DNA of 64,000 nucleotides from contig NC_087063.1 of NCBI RefSeq assembly GCF_963678635.1, forward strand, positions 25,300,701 through 25,364,700, in the 5' to 3' direction. The translations under genes and the position numbers were made by a program. This document shows positions 41,889 to 52,304 of the stretch, in pieces (positions within the stretch are counted from its first letter, which is position 1; each line of letters opens with the position of its first letter). The notes under the pieces were generated by a model. It saw only the letters and a program-made list of their open reading frames with translations, had not been told where the DNA came from and made no database searches. This DNA comes from Symsagittifera roscoffensis. Taxonomy: Eukaryota; Xenacoelomorpha; Acoela; Convolutidae.

Positions 41889-44800
41889 CTACTCAATCGA
41901 TTGTAGAGGAAATCGCAACTTCCTAGGATCCTTGACCTGTTGGCATGACAGACATGCTGTCACCCATTTCTCGCATGCCTTTTTCATCCCAGGCCACTCA
42001 AAGCGCTTCAGGATCCTCTGATACACTTTGTCGATCCCTTGATGGCCCATCTGATCATGCGACCTGAATAATAGTTCTGTCTGATAGAGTTGCGGCAACA
42101 CTATCGCGTTATATTTGTATAAGACCTTGTCTTCTTCTCTTCTCCTGCAAGCCACGATCCCGTCCTTGTTCAGATATAATCTCCCCTCCTTCTGCATGAA
42201 GTATTGTCTCAGGATCCTATAGCTGTCTTCTTCCAGGTCACCTTTGTCAGGTGCACCGTTTTCTATCCACCTTTTTAGGTTGCTTGTCATGCGATCATTT
42301 CTCTGCGCCCTTAGAAGGTCCGAGAGTCTGTATCTCGCCTTCAAGTACGTCTTCATGACTCTCATCTGACTGTTCAGCTCGTTGGGCTGATGTGTGTCTT
42401 CTTCCATCTTAACGCACCAAATCTTCGCCAACGGTTGTGTTTCTTGTTGAAACGGCTGAAGATCAGTCCTGACTACCTCTTTCTGCGGCAACAGGCTTAT
42501 CGAACGTTTCGATACCGCTATCGTTTCTAAGTCATCCGCTGCGTTGTCAAAGACTCTTTCGCTTGGTATTAGGTAGCGATCGCTGTCCGGATCCTGGTAC
42601 ACCTCTCTGTCCAGGTTTCTCGCCCGAGTTTCCACTAGTAGCGTGTGTATCGCCAGTTCTGACAGCTCGGATCCCGAACTCGAGTTCCTGTCTGAATAGG
42701 TGTCCATTCCTGAGCTTTCTGACTTATCATCCGTCGAAGGTGTTGTGCTGGAGACTGCACGCTCCTCCAGATCATGTCCGTATTTCCTTCGCATCCATCT
42801 GAACTCCCCGGACAAAACTTTGTTCTCTAGGTCCTGTTTCTCATCAGGAATTTTCTCGTCTATCTCGGACTCCCCGGACAAATTTCCTTGTCCCGGGTGT
42901 TGATCTTGTGATCGCTGGTTTTTCTCCTCATCCTTCTCCCCGGACAAATAGTCTTGCAGCAGATTTTGTTCTACCTCTTCACCCTCTTTTTCTCGGTCTA
43001 CAAAGGTGACGGTTTTCTTTCGCTTGCTGCTCCCCTGTTCTTTCCGTCCGTAAGAAGTACTGGTTAAAATCTCTTGGGGTATTGAGGATACTAGTTGCTG
43101 AACTATTGTCCTACAATCCCTCTTGTTCTCTTCGTGCTGTCGTCTGGACGGCATGATCTTCACCTTCTCACTGACTGTTAGCGATGCCATTGCTGCTGTC
43201 CACTCGGGGTCATCTCTGGTCACTTCTCTTTCTAACAATCCACCCAGCATCCGCATTACTTGTGGTGTGACTTGCACCGTTTTATCCAATAATGAGAGGC
43301 TGTTCATATTCATGCGAGAGAGTTCTTGCTGGACCAGGTTCGAGCGCAGCAACAAATCCAAGGGGACCGGGTCCTCCTTGGACAGGATCTTTATCTCGGC
43401 TGCTTTCTCTACAGGTAGCTCAGGGTGCCCTGGAATTGGATGTCCTGATTTATCCAACCATCTCGTTAAGGGAAGCTCTTCATAAGTTTCTTTGTCCAGA
43501 AACGAGAATCCCTCCTTTACTTCCGCCTGATTGGCCTGCTTCTGCTCCAATCTTTCATAGAACTCAGTTTTCTTACTGAGGCTGTCAGCATTCTGGTGTT
43601 TATCACGCATCCTATGTTCGATTATCATATGGTATCCATCCAGTCTTACTATCCATCTACCAATATAACTCTGATCCATCGAGTAGGTCTTCAACCAGGA
43701 TAACGCTCTGTTGTCTACGCGTAACTTGAAGGGAGCGCTCCCCAAGTATGCACGGTACTTCTCCACGAAGGTGACTACTGCAAACATTTCTGCTTTTGGT
43801 GCGCCATATTTCATCTCTGTGTCACTCAAGACTTTGCTGCCGTATGCAATGGGACGGAGAACTGTTCTTCCGTTCCACTCTTGCTCTTGATGCAATATTC
43901 CTGAGATGGCCACCACCGATGCGTCTGTGTCGAGAACATACATGCCCTTTTCTGTAGGCATGCCCAGCACTGGCGCTTCGCACAGTTCCCGCTTTATGTT
44001 CTCGAATGCAACCTGTGCCTCATCGTTCCATTCGAACTTTTTCCCTTTGTTGCGCATCAGCTTCTGCATTGGGTACACCTTATCCGCATATCCTTTAATG
44101 AATTCACGGTAATAATTGGCAAACCCCAGGAAGCTCATTAGCTGTGTGTCCGTCCTCGGAGCTTTCCATGTCAGCACAGCCTCTACTGCTTCCGGATCTG
44201 GCCTCACACCATGCCTGTCCACCATTCTTCCCAGGTACTTGATCGAATCCCTAAGGATTTCACATTTCGATGGTTTGCATTTCAAGCCTGCTCTTTTCAT
44301 ACATCCGAAGACCTCATCGAGCCGGTCAATGTGATCCTCCAGGGTCGGTGTCGCTATGACTACGTCATCCACGTAGCACATCAAGAGATTCCCGTACTTT
44401 TTGGTCACTCCTGTCAAAGCCTGAGCCATCAGCCTTTGAAAGGTTGCTGTTGCATTGCACAAGCCGAAGGGCATCCTCTTCCACTGGTACAACCCCAATT
44501 CGCACGCGAAACCGGTTTTTTCCCTATCCTTTTTCCGCAAAGGAACCTGCCAGAAGGCAGAACCTAAGTCCAATGTGGTGAAGAACTTTGCATCACCAAG
44601 TTTAGATAGGCTCTCGTCTATTCGCGGTATCGGGTACGCATCTTTAATCGTTACCGCGTTCAAGTAACGAAAGTCGCAACAAAATCTAAGCTGCCCCCCT
44701 TTCTTTTTCGCCATTACTACCCCGCAAGCCCATGGCGATTTCGAGGGCTCTATCATGTCGTATTCAAGCAACATTTCTATTTCCGCTCGGCACGCTTCCG

Positions 44801-47800
44801 ATTTATGTGGCGTCATTCGCCTTGCGCCTTCCCTATGGAGAACGGCGCCCTCTTCTAGTTCGATTTCGTGTTCGACGAAGTTACAGCAACCGATGTCCGC
44901 CTTATGTTTTGAAAATACCTCGGCGTTCCGATTTAGGAGGTCCCGCAATTTTTTGAAATCTCCCTCCCCTATTTTTCCTCTCAAATGTTCTATTTCTGGC
45001 AAAACCGGTTTGTCAGAATCTAGTTCATATGACGAGGGGCGTTCCGGAAAATTCGAGCAGCTTGATAAGCCGTCGTCCGTTTCGGATTTCATTGAAAACA
45101 ATTTATGAATAGATTTTAATTCATTAATTCTCTTTAAGATTTTATCTTTATTTGCATGATAAGGACAGTCTTTCACATTATGTTTCTTCAAGTTTTGTGT
45201 CTCCTCATAGTCGGTCCTCATCGGCAAGGCGTAGCCAAGCTTCTTTCCACGCTGGATTGAAACCGTGGTGTCCAGTGTGTTCAACAACACACTGACACAC
45301 AGTCCGTTTCGCGTTACCGAGAAGCTCCGGCCTAAAATCACCGAACTCTGACTATTTGGATTCGGTACCAAGCAAACCTGTTTACTATCACTCAACGAAT
45401 TCAAATTTCTCATTCTAAAAATTGCTACTACAGCTTGTCCTGGTTGTAATTTTACTTTTCTATCCAAAAAAACTGGTACCTTATTTTCGTCTGTTATTAT
45501 CCTATTAATTGGTCTCTTAACATACTTTCGGTCCGGGTTTCTAATCCGTATCAGACCGTTGTTCAAGTCAATCATCACGTCAAAATTCCTGACAAAATCT
45601 CTGCCCAAGATGAATTGGTCGGCGTCGTCCAGATTCTCTACCACCAGGAAGCTCATCCAAAGGTCTCGTCCTCCCATGTGAAGGACCGTTATCGGTGTTC
45701 TTCCGGCTACGTAGATGGCTCCTCGATTGGCTGCGGCTAAACGGAGATTCGTTGGAATTAGATCTTCCCGCGTGAAGCCCATTCTTTCCCAAGTTTTTAT
45801 CGGCATCACACTCACTACCGCTCCTGTGTCCAGAAGCCCTGTGACTCCGATTTTTGTTCCGTTGGTGTCGAGCAGGTGTGCTGTCACATCTGCTTCATAT
45901 CCAATGTGTACCGCGTCTTGTTCCATCATGGCGTCATGGCCTATCCTGCGGACTTTGAGTTCCTCTTCTCCCAAATAGATCTGCCCTATTTGGTCATCAT
46001 CTGTTGTTACATAAGTCCTGGTGTAGATGCTGATCCCATCCACGTTCAGCATCACTTGATACGGCCCATAGACTTCTAGGTAGCGTCCATGAAGTTTCTT
46101 CATGCGAGGGCCACCCGTGGTTAGTAGTGCCCTCACAGCCCTCGACTCGGTGCGTGGCTCCATCTGCCTCAGATAGTCTGCATATGTGTCCAAATGCATC
46201 AAAGTGAACTCAGATGGTTCACTCAGATTTCTGATTACCTGATGCCCTGCCACCGAGATTATCGATTGTATTTTACTTCCTTGCGGTGCCATACCGAACC
46301 TCTGACCAGAGATAACATTAAGTTTCATGCTCAAGCTGCTTGGTGCTTTTGCCTCTTCAACTTCCGTTGCTTCAAAGGCGTTCAGTTGCTCCTGTAATTT
46401 TTCATTCTCCAGCTCGAGTTTCACCTTTTGCTCAATCTCTTTCGTCACTAGTTCCTGCTGTACTCTATTTATAGCATCCCTCGCAGCTGCCCTATAATCG
46501 ATCTTGAAGTCATCGGCCGCAGTTGCTGGTTCCGGTTCACGTGCTTCTTCTGTTACCGCTTGCATCTTCTTTGCCACCAGCTCTTGAGGTTTATCCTTTC
46601 TGCGTGCCTCCGCTTCACTCAAAAGTCGAGCCTTGCTGGCTTTCACTCCTGACAAAGCTTCTTCATGTCTTGGATGCTTGATGTCTGCCACTGCATCCCA
46701 GAATTGCGGACAATCTGATTTAAAATGACCTTCCAAGTTACAAAAGAAACACCTCGGGCCGAATTTCGCAATTACTCCTCTCATGAAATCCTCATGATCC
46801 AACTCTGACGCATCTTCGTCCTCGAGGCTAAAGCCTATTGCTTTCATGCCTTGTTTGTAAGCTGGGCATGCTGACACATGATGGTCTGTTGAACTGCAAT
46901 TAGCACAAGAACGTCTCTTGTCCATATCATCCCTCGGTTTGTACCAATTGTTCCCTTGGTTTGCTGGTCCGTTGTTAAAATTGCCATAATTGTTCTTGTA
47001 ATATCCAGATCTCGAAGGAGGTTTCAACAAAAGATACTCTTTTGATTTGAGCCTCAACTCCTCCGGTGTTGGCGCATTAGTTGATAGTGGTGTGTAATGC
47101 GTTGCTAGCATCGTACGAAGTTCATCATTTTTCACACCATCGATGAATTTTGAGGCTACGGCCAGGTTCATCCTTCGGTTTGACTCATCCGGTTGGCTGC
47201 GTCTTCTCAGCATTTCCAAATCATCGAGAAACTTGTCTATTGTTTCATCTTCTCGTTGCCTCCGTTTCTCGAAGCGCATCATCGCCTGGTGCCCCTGCAC
47301 CCCTGATCCGAAACGGTTTAACAAGATTTCGAAGATTTTCTCAGCAGTGTCACGTTGATACTGTTTCTTGGCCATGACACAGTTCAGGGCTGTCCCTTCT
47401 AAGTTGCTGGTGAGCGCGCTGCATTCCTGTCTCTCCGACAAGTCCTCTTCCTCGAAATGCAGCTTCATTACCTCTATCCAGGTATCAATACAGCCATCAG
47501 ATTCGTCTTTGTAGCATCTTGGTTTCTTAAAGACTCTTCTGGACTTCTCACTGCGTTCATTGGTTCTTGATAACCTCGTCAGGAATGTCTCTAAAGACCT
47601 GTTCAGGGGTTCAAATGCTGTGGCCATTGCCGTAGCATCCCTTGAGTGTCCCGCTTGAGTGTCCTCACACCTTGTCGAAGGCTCTGTGTGCGGTGCATCC
47701 CTGCAATCCGAATCACCATGAGCGTTTCCCGCTTGGCCCATGTGACTCCTCCTCGGGCTTGTATGCCTCATGTTGCCAGAATCGCTTCTCCCAGTCGCAT

Positions 47801-49160
47801 GTGTGCTTTGCGTTGGTCGTTCGTTCGAGGTTTGTCTGTTCCCCGTTGAACTTGCTCTACTGTTCGGGCCCCATGCTGTATTACCCCTCGTGGCATAGCC
47901 TGATGAACTGCCCCTGCCTCTAGTGGATCCATATGTCTTCCTCCTTTGATGTTCATTGAAGTTCACCCTCGGTTCCCTGCTGAGACCTCCCGAGTTCGGC
48001 TCTCCTTCTTTTGGTCCACTCTTGCTGCTTAGTAGCCCGTCCAACCTATCCATGATAGCCTGCGTTCGCCTCTCCATCATCGCGTCTATCTTTGTGTCAA
48101 GAGACCCAAGAGACTGCTCTTGCTGAATTCTTAACTTCTCCATGTCGGCTCTTAAGCGTAACTCCCTCTGTTCCGCCTCTCTTGTCATTCGCGACAAGTT
48201 CCTCGTCATATGTTCGTCCGTTCTTTCTTTCAAGCGTTTTTCGCTTCTGCCAACTTCTTGTCTGTTGCGGTTTATTTCTTCCCGCAGACTTTCTCTTTCA
48301 ATGTGAACTGCTCTTTCCAGTTCACTCATCCTTATCGACATCTGTTCATTTTGTTCTCCTAAACTGCCCACTATGTTGTTTAAAGCTTCCTCTAGTGCTG
48401 CCCCGTTATCCATGAGTGGCGTCACTAGTGGTGGTGTAACTCTGTCGGTCCCAGGTAGCTTCGTGCTGGTCGAGATCCGGGCCTTGACTCTCTGTCTTGA
48501 CGTCTTTTCATTATCTATTTCGGAATCCGCTAACGCGTTGCCTAGCCCTCTGGTTCTACTCTCTCCAGTTTGTGGCTCTGAACTTGTCCTAATCGCGAAG
48601 TCTTTTGACTGGCCTGGTGTGTTTGCCTCTTTGCTTATCGTTGTCACTACACCAAATTTGTCCATGGTTCCAGTCTCTCTTCCGACGTATGCTTCGTTCT
48701 CCTGGATCGAACTGTTGAGGCTGACCTGAGATCCAAAGTCCCCTTGCTCCTCTTCATCCTCTTCCTCCTGGGACTCACCATCGTTTCCTGCTCCTCCTCC
48801 CATGCTGAATGGAAAGATGTTTCCGAAGGTGTTCTTCATTCTTTCTGAGAACGATGATGAGGTTGTTTGTTTTCCAGTTCCGCTTGCCATCATAGTGTTG
48901 TCTGTCGGAGATCTTCTAGTTGCCGTTACTTCAGTTGAGATGTCGGACAGTTCCGACATCTCCTCTCGATCCAATGTCCCGGTGGAAGTGGCAAAATCAT
49001 GGCCTTGTTCTACCGGGGTAGATTCACTCGCCAGCCTTCTGCCTCTCCCTTCCAGTTCATTTACTTCCTGGTTGTCGTTCATGGTATGGTCCGTATTGAC
49101 CTCCACTTCTAACAGTTCTCTTCGCTCTTCTGAGGTCTTTTGACTTCTCGTTTCAACCAT
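41889..49160 (-). CDS. Gag-Pol polyprotein (Gag, protease, RT, RNase H, integrase N-terminus)
   Basis: 2,423 codons in one frame, no frameshift between gag and pol. Order: acidic N-terminus; coiled coil (about 250-375); Arg/Gly/Ser-rich basic region; capsid-like region (about 530-712); zinc knuckles CX2CX4HX4C at 752-765 and 804-817; aspartic protease with DTGA (Asp1111); reverse transcriptase with MPFGLCNATATFQ and YVDD (1596-1599); RNase H with TDAS (Asp1746); a long acidic linker (about 1905-2230); integrase HHCC module (about 2367-2406). Ends with TAG at 41889-41891. Fusing Gag and Pol in one frame without a shift is seen in some Ty3/Gypsy lineages. Start is the first ATG, METRSQ-like, just downstream of the leader. 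Confidence 0.9.
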   Translation of the reverse strand: MVETRSQKTSEERRELLEVEVNTDHTMNDNQEVNELEGRGRRLASESTPVEQGHDFATSTGTLDREEMSELSDISTEVTATRRSPTDNTMMASGTGKQTTSSSFSERMKNTFGNIFPFSMGGGAGNDGESQEEEDEEEQGDFGSQVSLNSSIQENEAYVGRETGTMDKFGVVTTISKEANTPGQSKDFAIRTSSEPQTGESRTRGLGNALADSEIDNEKTSRQRVKARISTSTKLPGTDRVTPPLVTPLMDNGAALEEALNNIVGSLGEQNEQMSIRMSELERAVHIERESLREEINRNRQEVGRSEKRLKERTDEHMTRNLSRMTREAEQRELRLRADMEKLRIQQEQSLGSLDTKIDAMMERRTQAIMDRLDGLLSSKSGPKEGEPNSGGLSREPRVNFNEHQRRKTYGSTRGRGSSSGYATRGNTAWGPNSRASSTGNRQTSNERPTQSTHATGRSDSGNMRHTSPRRSHMGQAGNAHGDSDCRDAPHTEPSTRCEDTQAGHSRDATAMATAFEPLNRSLETFLTRLSRTNERSEKSRRVFKKPRCYKDESDGCIDTWIEVMKLHFEEEDLSERQECSALTSNLEGTALNCVMAKKQYQRDTAEKIFEILLNRFGSGVQGHQAMMRFEKRRQREDETIDKFLDDLEMLRRRSQPDESNRRMNLAVASKFIDGVKNDELRTMLATHYTPLSTNAPTPEELRLKSKEYLLLKPPSRSGYYKNNYGNFNNGPANQGNNWYKPRDDMDKRRSCANCSSTDHHVSACPAYKQGMKAIGFSLEDEDASELDHEDFMRGVIAKFGPRCFFCNLEGHFKSDCPQFWDAVADIKHPRHEEALSGVKASKARLLSEAEARRKDKPQELVAKKMQAVTEEAREPEPATAADDFKIDYRAAARDAINRVQQELVTKEIEQKVKLELENEKLQEQLNAFEATEVEEAKAPSSLSMKLNVISGQRFGMAPQGSKIQSIISVAGHQVIRNLSEPSEFTLMHLDTYADYLRQMEPRTESRAVRALLTTGGPRMKKLHGRYLEVYGPYQVMLNVDGISIYTRTYVTTDDDQIGQIYLGEEELKVRRIGHDAMMEQDAVHIGYEADVTAHLLDTNGTKIGVTGLLDTGAVVSVMPIKTWERMGFTREDLIPTNLRLAAANRGAIYVAGRTPITVLHMGGRDLWMSFLVVENLDDADQFILGRDFVRNFDVMIDLNNGLIRIRNPDRKYVKRPINRIITDENKVPVFLDRKVKLQPGQAVVAIFRMRNLNSLSDSKQVCLVPNPNSQSSVILGRSFSVTRNGLCVSVLLNTLDTTVSIQRGKKLGYALPMRTDYEETQNLKKHNVKDCPYHANKDKILKRINELKSIHKLFSMKSETDDGLSSCSNFPERPSSYELDSDKPVLPEIEHLRGKIGEGDFKKLRDLLNRNAEVFSKHKADIGCCNFVEHEIELEEGAVLHREGARRMTPHKSEACRAEIEMLLEYDMIEPSKSPWACGVVMAKKKGGQLRFCCDFRYLNAVTIKDAYPIPRIDESLSKLGDAKFFTTLDLGSAFWQVPLRKKDREKTGFACELGLYQWKRMPFGLCNATATFQRLMAQALTGVTKKYGNLLMCYVDDVVIATPTLEDHIDRLDEVFGCMKRAGLKCKPSKCEILRDSIKYLGRMVDRHGVRPDPEAVEAVLTWKAPRTDTQLMSFLGFANYYREFIKGYADKVYPMQKLMRNKGKKFEWNDEAQVAFENIKRELCEAPVLGMPTEKGMYVLDTDASVVAISGILHQEQEWNGRTVLRPIAYGSKVLSDTEMKYGAPKAEMFAVVTFVEKYRAYLGSAPFKLRVDNRALSWLKTYSMDQSYIGRWIVRLDGYHMIIEHRMRDKHQNADSLSKKTEFYERLEQKQANQAEVKEGFSFLDKETYEELPLTRWLDKSGHPIPGHPELPVEKAAEIKILSKEDPVPLDLLLRSNLVQQELSRMNMNSLSLLDKTVQVTPQVMRMLGGLLEREVTRDDPEWTAAMASLTVSEKVKIMPSRRQHEENKRDCRTIVQQLVSSIPQEILTSTSYGRKEQGSSKRKKTVTFVDREKEGEEVEQNLLQDYLSGEKDEEKNQRSQDQHPGQGNLSGESEIDEKIPDEKQDLENKVLSGEFRWMRRKYGHDLEERAVSSTTPSTDDKSESSGMDTYSDRNSSSGSELSELAIHTLLVETRARNLDREVYQDPDSDRYLIPSERVFDNAADDLETIAVSKRSISLLPQKEVVRTDLQPFQQETQPLAKIWCVKMEEDTHQPNELNSQMRVMKTYLKARYRLSDLLRAQRNDRMTSNLKRWIENGAPDKGDLEEDSYRILRQYFMQKEGRLYLNKDGIVACRRREEDKVLYKYNAIVLPQLYQTELLFRSHDQMGHQGIDKVYQRILKRFEWPGMKKACEKWVTACLSCQQVKDPRKLRFPLQSIE
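42804..42946 (-). repeat. Three TGTCCGGGGAG motifs at exact 66-bp spacing
   Basis: Minus-strand copies at 42804-42814, 42870-42880 and 42936-42946, each coding LSGE in the linker between RNase H and integrase, 22 residues apart. The sequences between them are not alike. The same 11-mer is the polypurine tract of this element. Confidence 0.7.
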
Positions 49161-52100
49161 TCTGCCTGAAACCGTCCCCCTTTTGTCAGACCGGGATCAC
49201 AAAAGGATCGGTCATCGTTTTTCTTTGCTTTTCAGGTATGAATTTCCTAGAGCTATTACCTCGTTTTGGTATCCTTGACTTGTCTAAACTCATTCTTTAT
49301 TTGTCACTTTCCTATGCCTACTCTTGACTCAATTGCTAGAGACCTTATAGTTTTATTAACAATAATAATGACACAACACAATAAATTTCACCAGATTCTA
49401 TTAAATAGTGACCACGAATCCCTGTATGTTGTCAGAGTACAGTTTGTATAAAATTTATTCACACTAGCCGATTATCGGTCCAAAGATCTGGAAACTAGCA
49501 CAATATGATGTTATCAGTCAATTTAAAAGATAGTGTAGTCACTACCCAATCAAGCACAGTTTAGGTTGATTTAAAATCAAAAACAAAAAATATATATTGA
49601 CACAATATGAATGTATATATAAAAAAACGTATGTGTCTTGTACTCTTAGTTGGTCGCAGTACAATAGTCGAACCTGTCTTTTAAAGAAAAAGCTTTCCCT
49701 GCTTGGTGCTGCACCAAACAGACAAAACTTTGAAGGCAGTTATTTTCTCAAGTGGGCGTCTATTGCACCCACCGAGTATTGTGTTACCTATCTGCCTTCG
49801 GACTGCCCGAGCTAGACCTACTAAAATCCTCAGGGCAGTCACTTTTCCCAAAAACGTATTATGTTTCAATCCACACCAATGAGTCACGCTCTTTCTAATT
49901 TAGACTTAGTGTCGCGAATATCCGAGTTCGGATCTGTTTTGTATTAGTCTGGTTCTTTTTGAAAGGCAAGTTACCAGTGCAGTCACTGATACCTAGCCTG
50001 TTTATTAATAACCTAATACCTCTCGCTTTTTAGTCTTTCTTTCGTTTACCTAAGTCCTTAATAAAATAATACCCCTCCGGATTGGTACAAATAGGACCCT
50101 TCCGGACTGTCAGAATTTGGACCCCTCCGGATTGGCACCCCTCCGAGTTAGTTAATAGTAGACCCCTCCGGATTTGAACCCCTCCGAATTAGCAACTATA
50201 AGACCCTTCCGGATTCGGACCCCTCCGGTTTTGTGGAAGAGAGACCCCTCCGGATTCGGACCCCTCTGACTTTGAAAAATTTCGACCCCTCTGGATTGGG
50301 AGCCCTTAGCTCTGTCAAAGTAGCTTTCCGTAGTTTTCTTAATTTCAGCTTATACCCCTCCGGATACGTTCTGCGTTGCTTTTATGCTGTTTGAATTAAC
50401 TGGGAAGGGTATAGGGTCCTTTCCTAGACCCCTCCGGATTGAAGTTAAGGCACTTATTTGACAATTCACACTAACGGTGAAGGGTCTTATCACTTGCCTA
50501 ATTTCGACTCTATTATGGTTGTCTTGTGCCTTCAGCCCTCCCTTTTTGTCTAGAACTGTCCTAAGTTACTTAGTTCAATCGCTATCAACTTTTGGTAGAG
50601 GTATAAGGGTTTTTCAGAAAAATTTATAAAACGTGAAGGGTGTACCCCTCCGGATTTGTGTAATTTGCTAAAAACAATCTCAAAAAATTTTCTCGCTCGC
50701 TTTTTCGAGTAATTCTCTTTCCTACTAGTAAGTTCAGCTAATTTCTGATCTAATTGTACCAAGATTGACTCGATATGCTCTGTAGTTCCAAAGTTATTAA
50801 CCAAAACGTCCTTTTTTCCAAACTCAAAAATTTTCTCTCTTATAGGTTCCGCCTAACTTTTTCCGCAAATCTGGTCCTTTCGACCTGAAAATTATTGATC
50901 CGAGCTCAGAAGGCCTATACTCTTCTAGTTCAATGCAAAAGACCCGATCTAAAACGCTTTTGTAGAAAAAATTTGCGAAAAACTATGCTACCTGGACCCC
51001 TCCGGATTGATGAATCCACCAAATCAAACACGTTATGTTCGATTTCTCTGCAACCCGGAAGGCTTTCGGGTAGCGGGTTTTAAAACTCGTAGATTCACCA
51101 GTGGACGTTGTCCGATCAACTATTTTTACTGTCCTAACTCAAAGATTTCAAAAAATTTTCTGATTTTATAGTGTTTCTTACTAGCAAAAAATGGGAAAAT
51201 TTGGTTTTTTGTACCAAACTAGTTCCAACCACTTCCGAACTAAAGTTAACCGGTTCTACTTATTACAGTAGTGCAGTTACGATGTAACACACTAACTTAG
51301 CGCTTTTTTCCGTTTCAAAAAATATCGATATCTCAAAAATCGCGACTTGTGGGGGGATCAAAATATCGCTATTTTGACCCTAAAAACCGGTCTGTTTTCG
51401 TTGTTTTTCACTGAAAAACGATATAAGACTATTAATATAGGCTATATAAATAATAATATTAGTAATATTATACCCCTCCGGGTTTGTTTATTATCCGAAT
51501 TAAGGTGCTTAACTCGGATATTCGCAGTTCGGTGAAGGGTCACTACAGTGCAGCACTGTCGAGCCCCCCACAGATTACTACCTTACTTTTTGTACCAAAA
51601 GGGATACAAAACTTGTTAACGATACCCAACAGTCGATTGTTGTTGTCGTTGGGCCCCTTCTTGTTGCTCCTTGTACTGCTTGCCGGATCGGTCTTCACCC
51701 AGGACCCTTCCGAATTGAGCGCAAATCAGCTGACCCTTCCGGATTGAGCGCAATTTATCATTAACGTGCTTAAATGCTCAAATAACCCTACAGTACAAGC
51801 CTCACAAACGGGCTACAAAACTGATCGTAACAATCCTGACTGATATAAATGCCTGTAATAACAATATATCTATCAACAACAAACGGGGGGGTTGAATCAC
51901 ATCTTGTCTGGGGGGATGATTTCTACTGATTTTTTACTTTTTTACTGTTTTCGGTTTTTTCGGTTATTTTTTATGTTTTTTGTTTTTCTTGGGTACTATA
52001 CTACTTTTTGTTTGGTTTTGCTTATATCTTTAAGTGTTTTTGGTCGCAAACCACTCAGGGGATGAGGAGACGGCCGATCCCCCCACCCTTCCTGGTTCGT

Positions 52101-52277
52101 GAATTTTCGGTCTTAACTAGGTTAAAAAACTATTCACGGCAATTCGGAAGGCCTCCGCGTTCCGAACTACCCTTCCGCCCCGGCGGTTTAGGCCTATTAA
52201 GGGCGTTAATGTGAGCATCCGCTCGGCGCGGAGTGCTCGTTAACGGTTCTGCCGGTCATGATGTTAAAAAAGAATAA
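49161..52277 (-). other. Long 5' leader of element 3
   Basis: About 3.1 kb with no coding frame that is conserved. Between about 50070 and 51750 the plus strand shows some 18 copies of ACCCCTCCGG or ACCCTTCCGG (CCGGAGGGGT in element sense), spaced irregularly. The A-rich part near 51900-52040 matches the start of the leaders of elements 1b and 2. Such a length, before gag, suggests internal ribosome entry or splicing of the leader; no site can be named. Confidence 0.65.
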
Positions 52278-52292
52278 CACCCAGGAGCGCCA
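52278..52292 (-). promoter_or_regulatory. Putative primer-binding site, element 3
   Basis: Minus strand TGGCGCTCCTGGGTG, 12 nt inside the 5' LTR. Conserved position and sequence with 18270-18284, while the spacer is different. Confidence 0.65.
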
Positions 52293-52304
52293 TAAAAACA
52301 TACA

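Noticed and set aside
42563-49143. Long plus-strand open frames opposite gag-pol (for example 43123-43485, 48373-48729)
   Set aside because: They are antisense shadows of the 2,423-codon coding frame; composition and position are explained by the real gene.
50070-51750. CRISPR array
   Set aside because: The motifs are about 10 bases, irregularly spaced, in a eukaryotic transposon leader; no repeat-spacer structure or cas genes.
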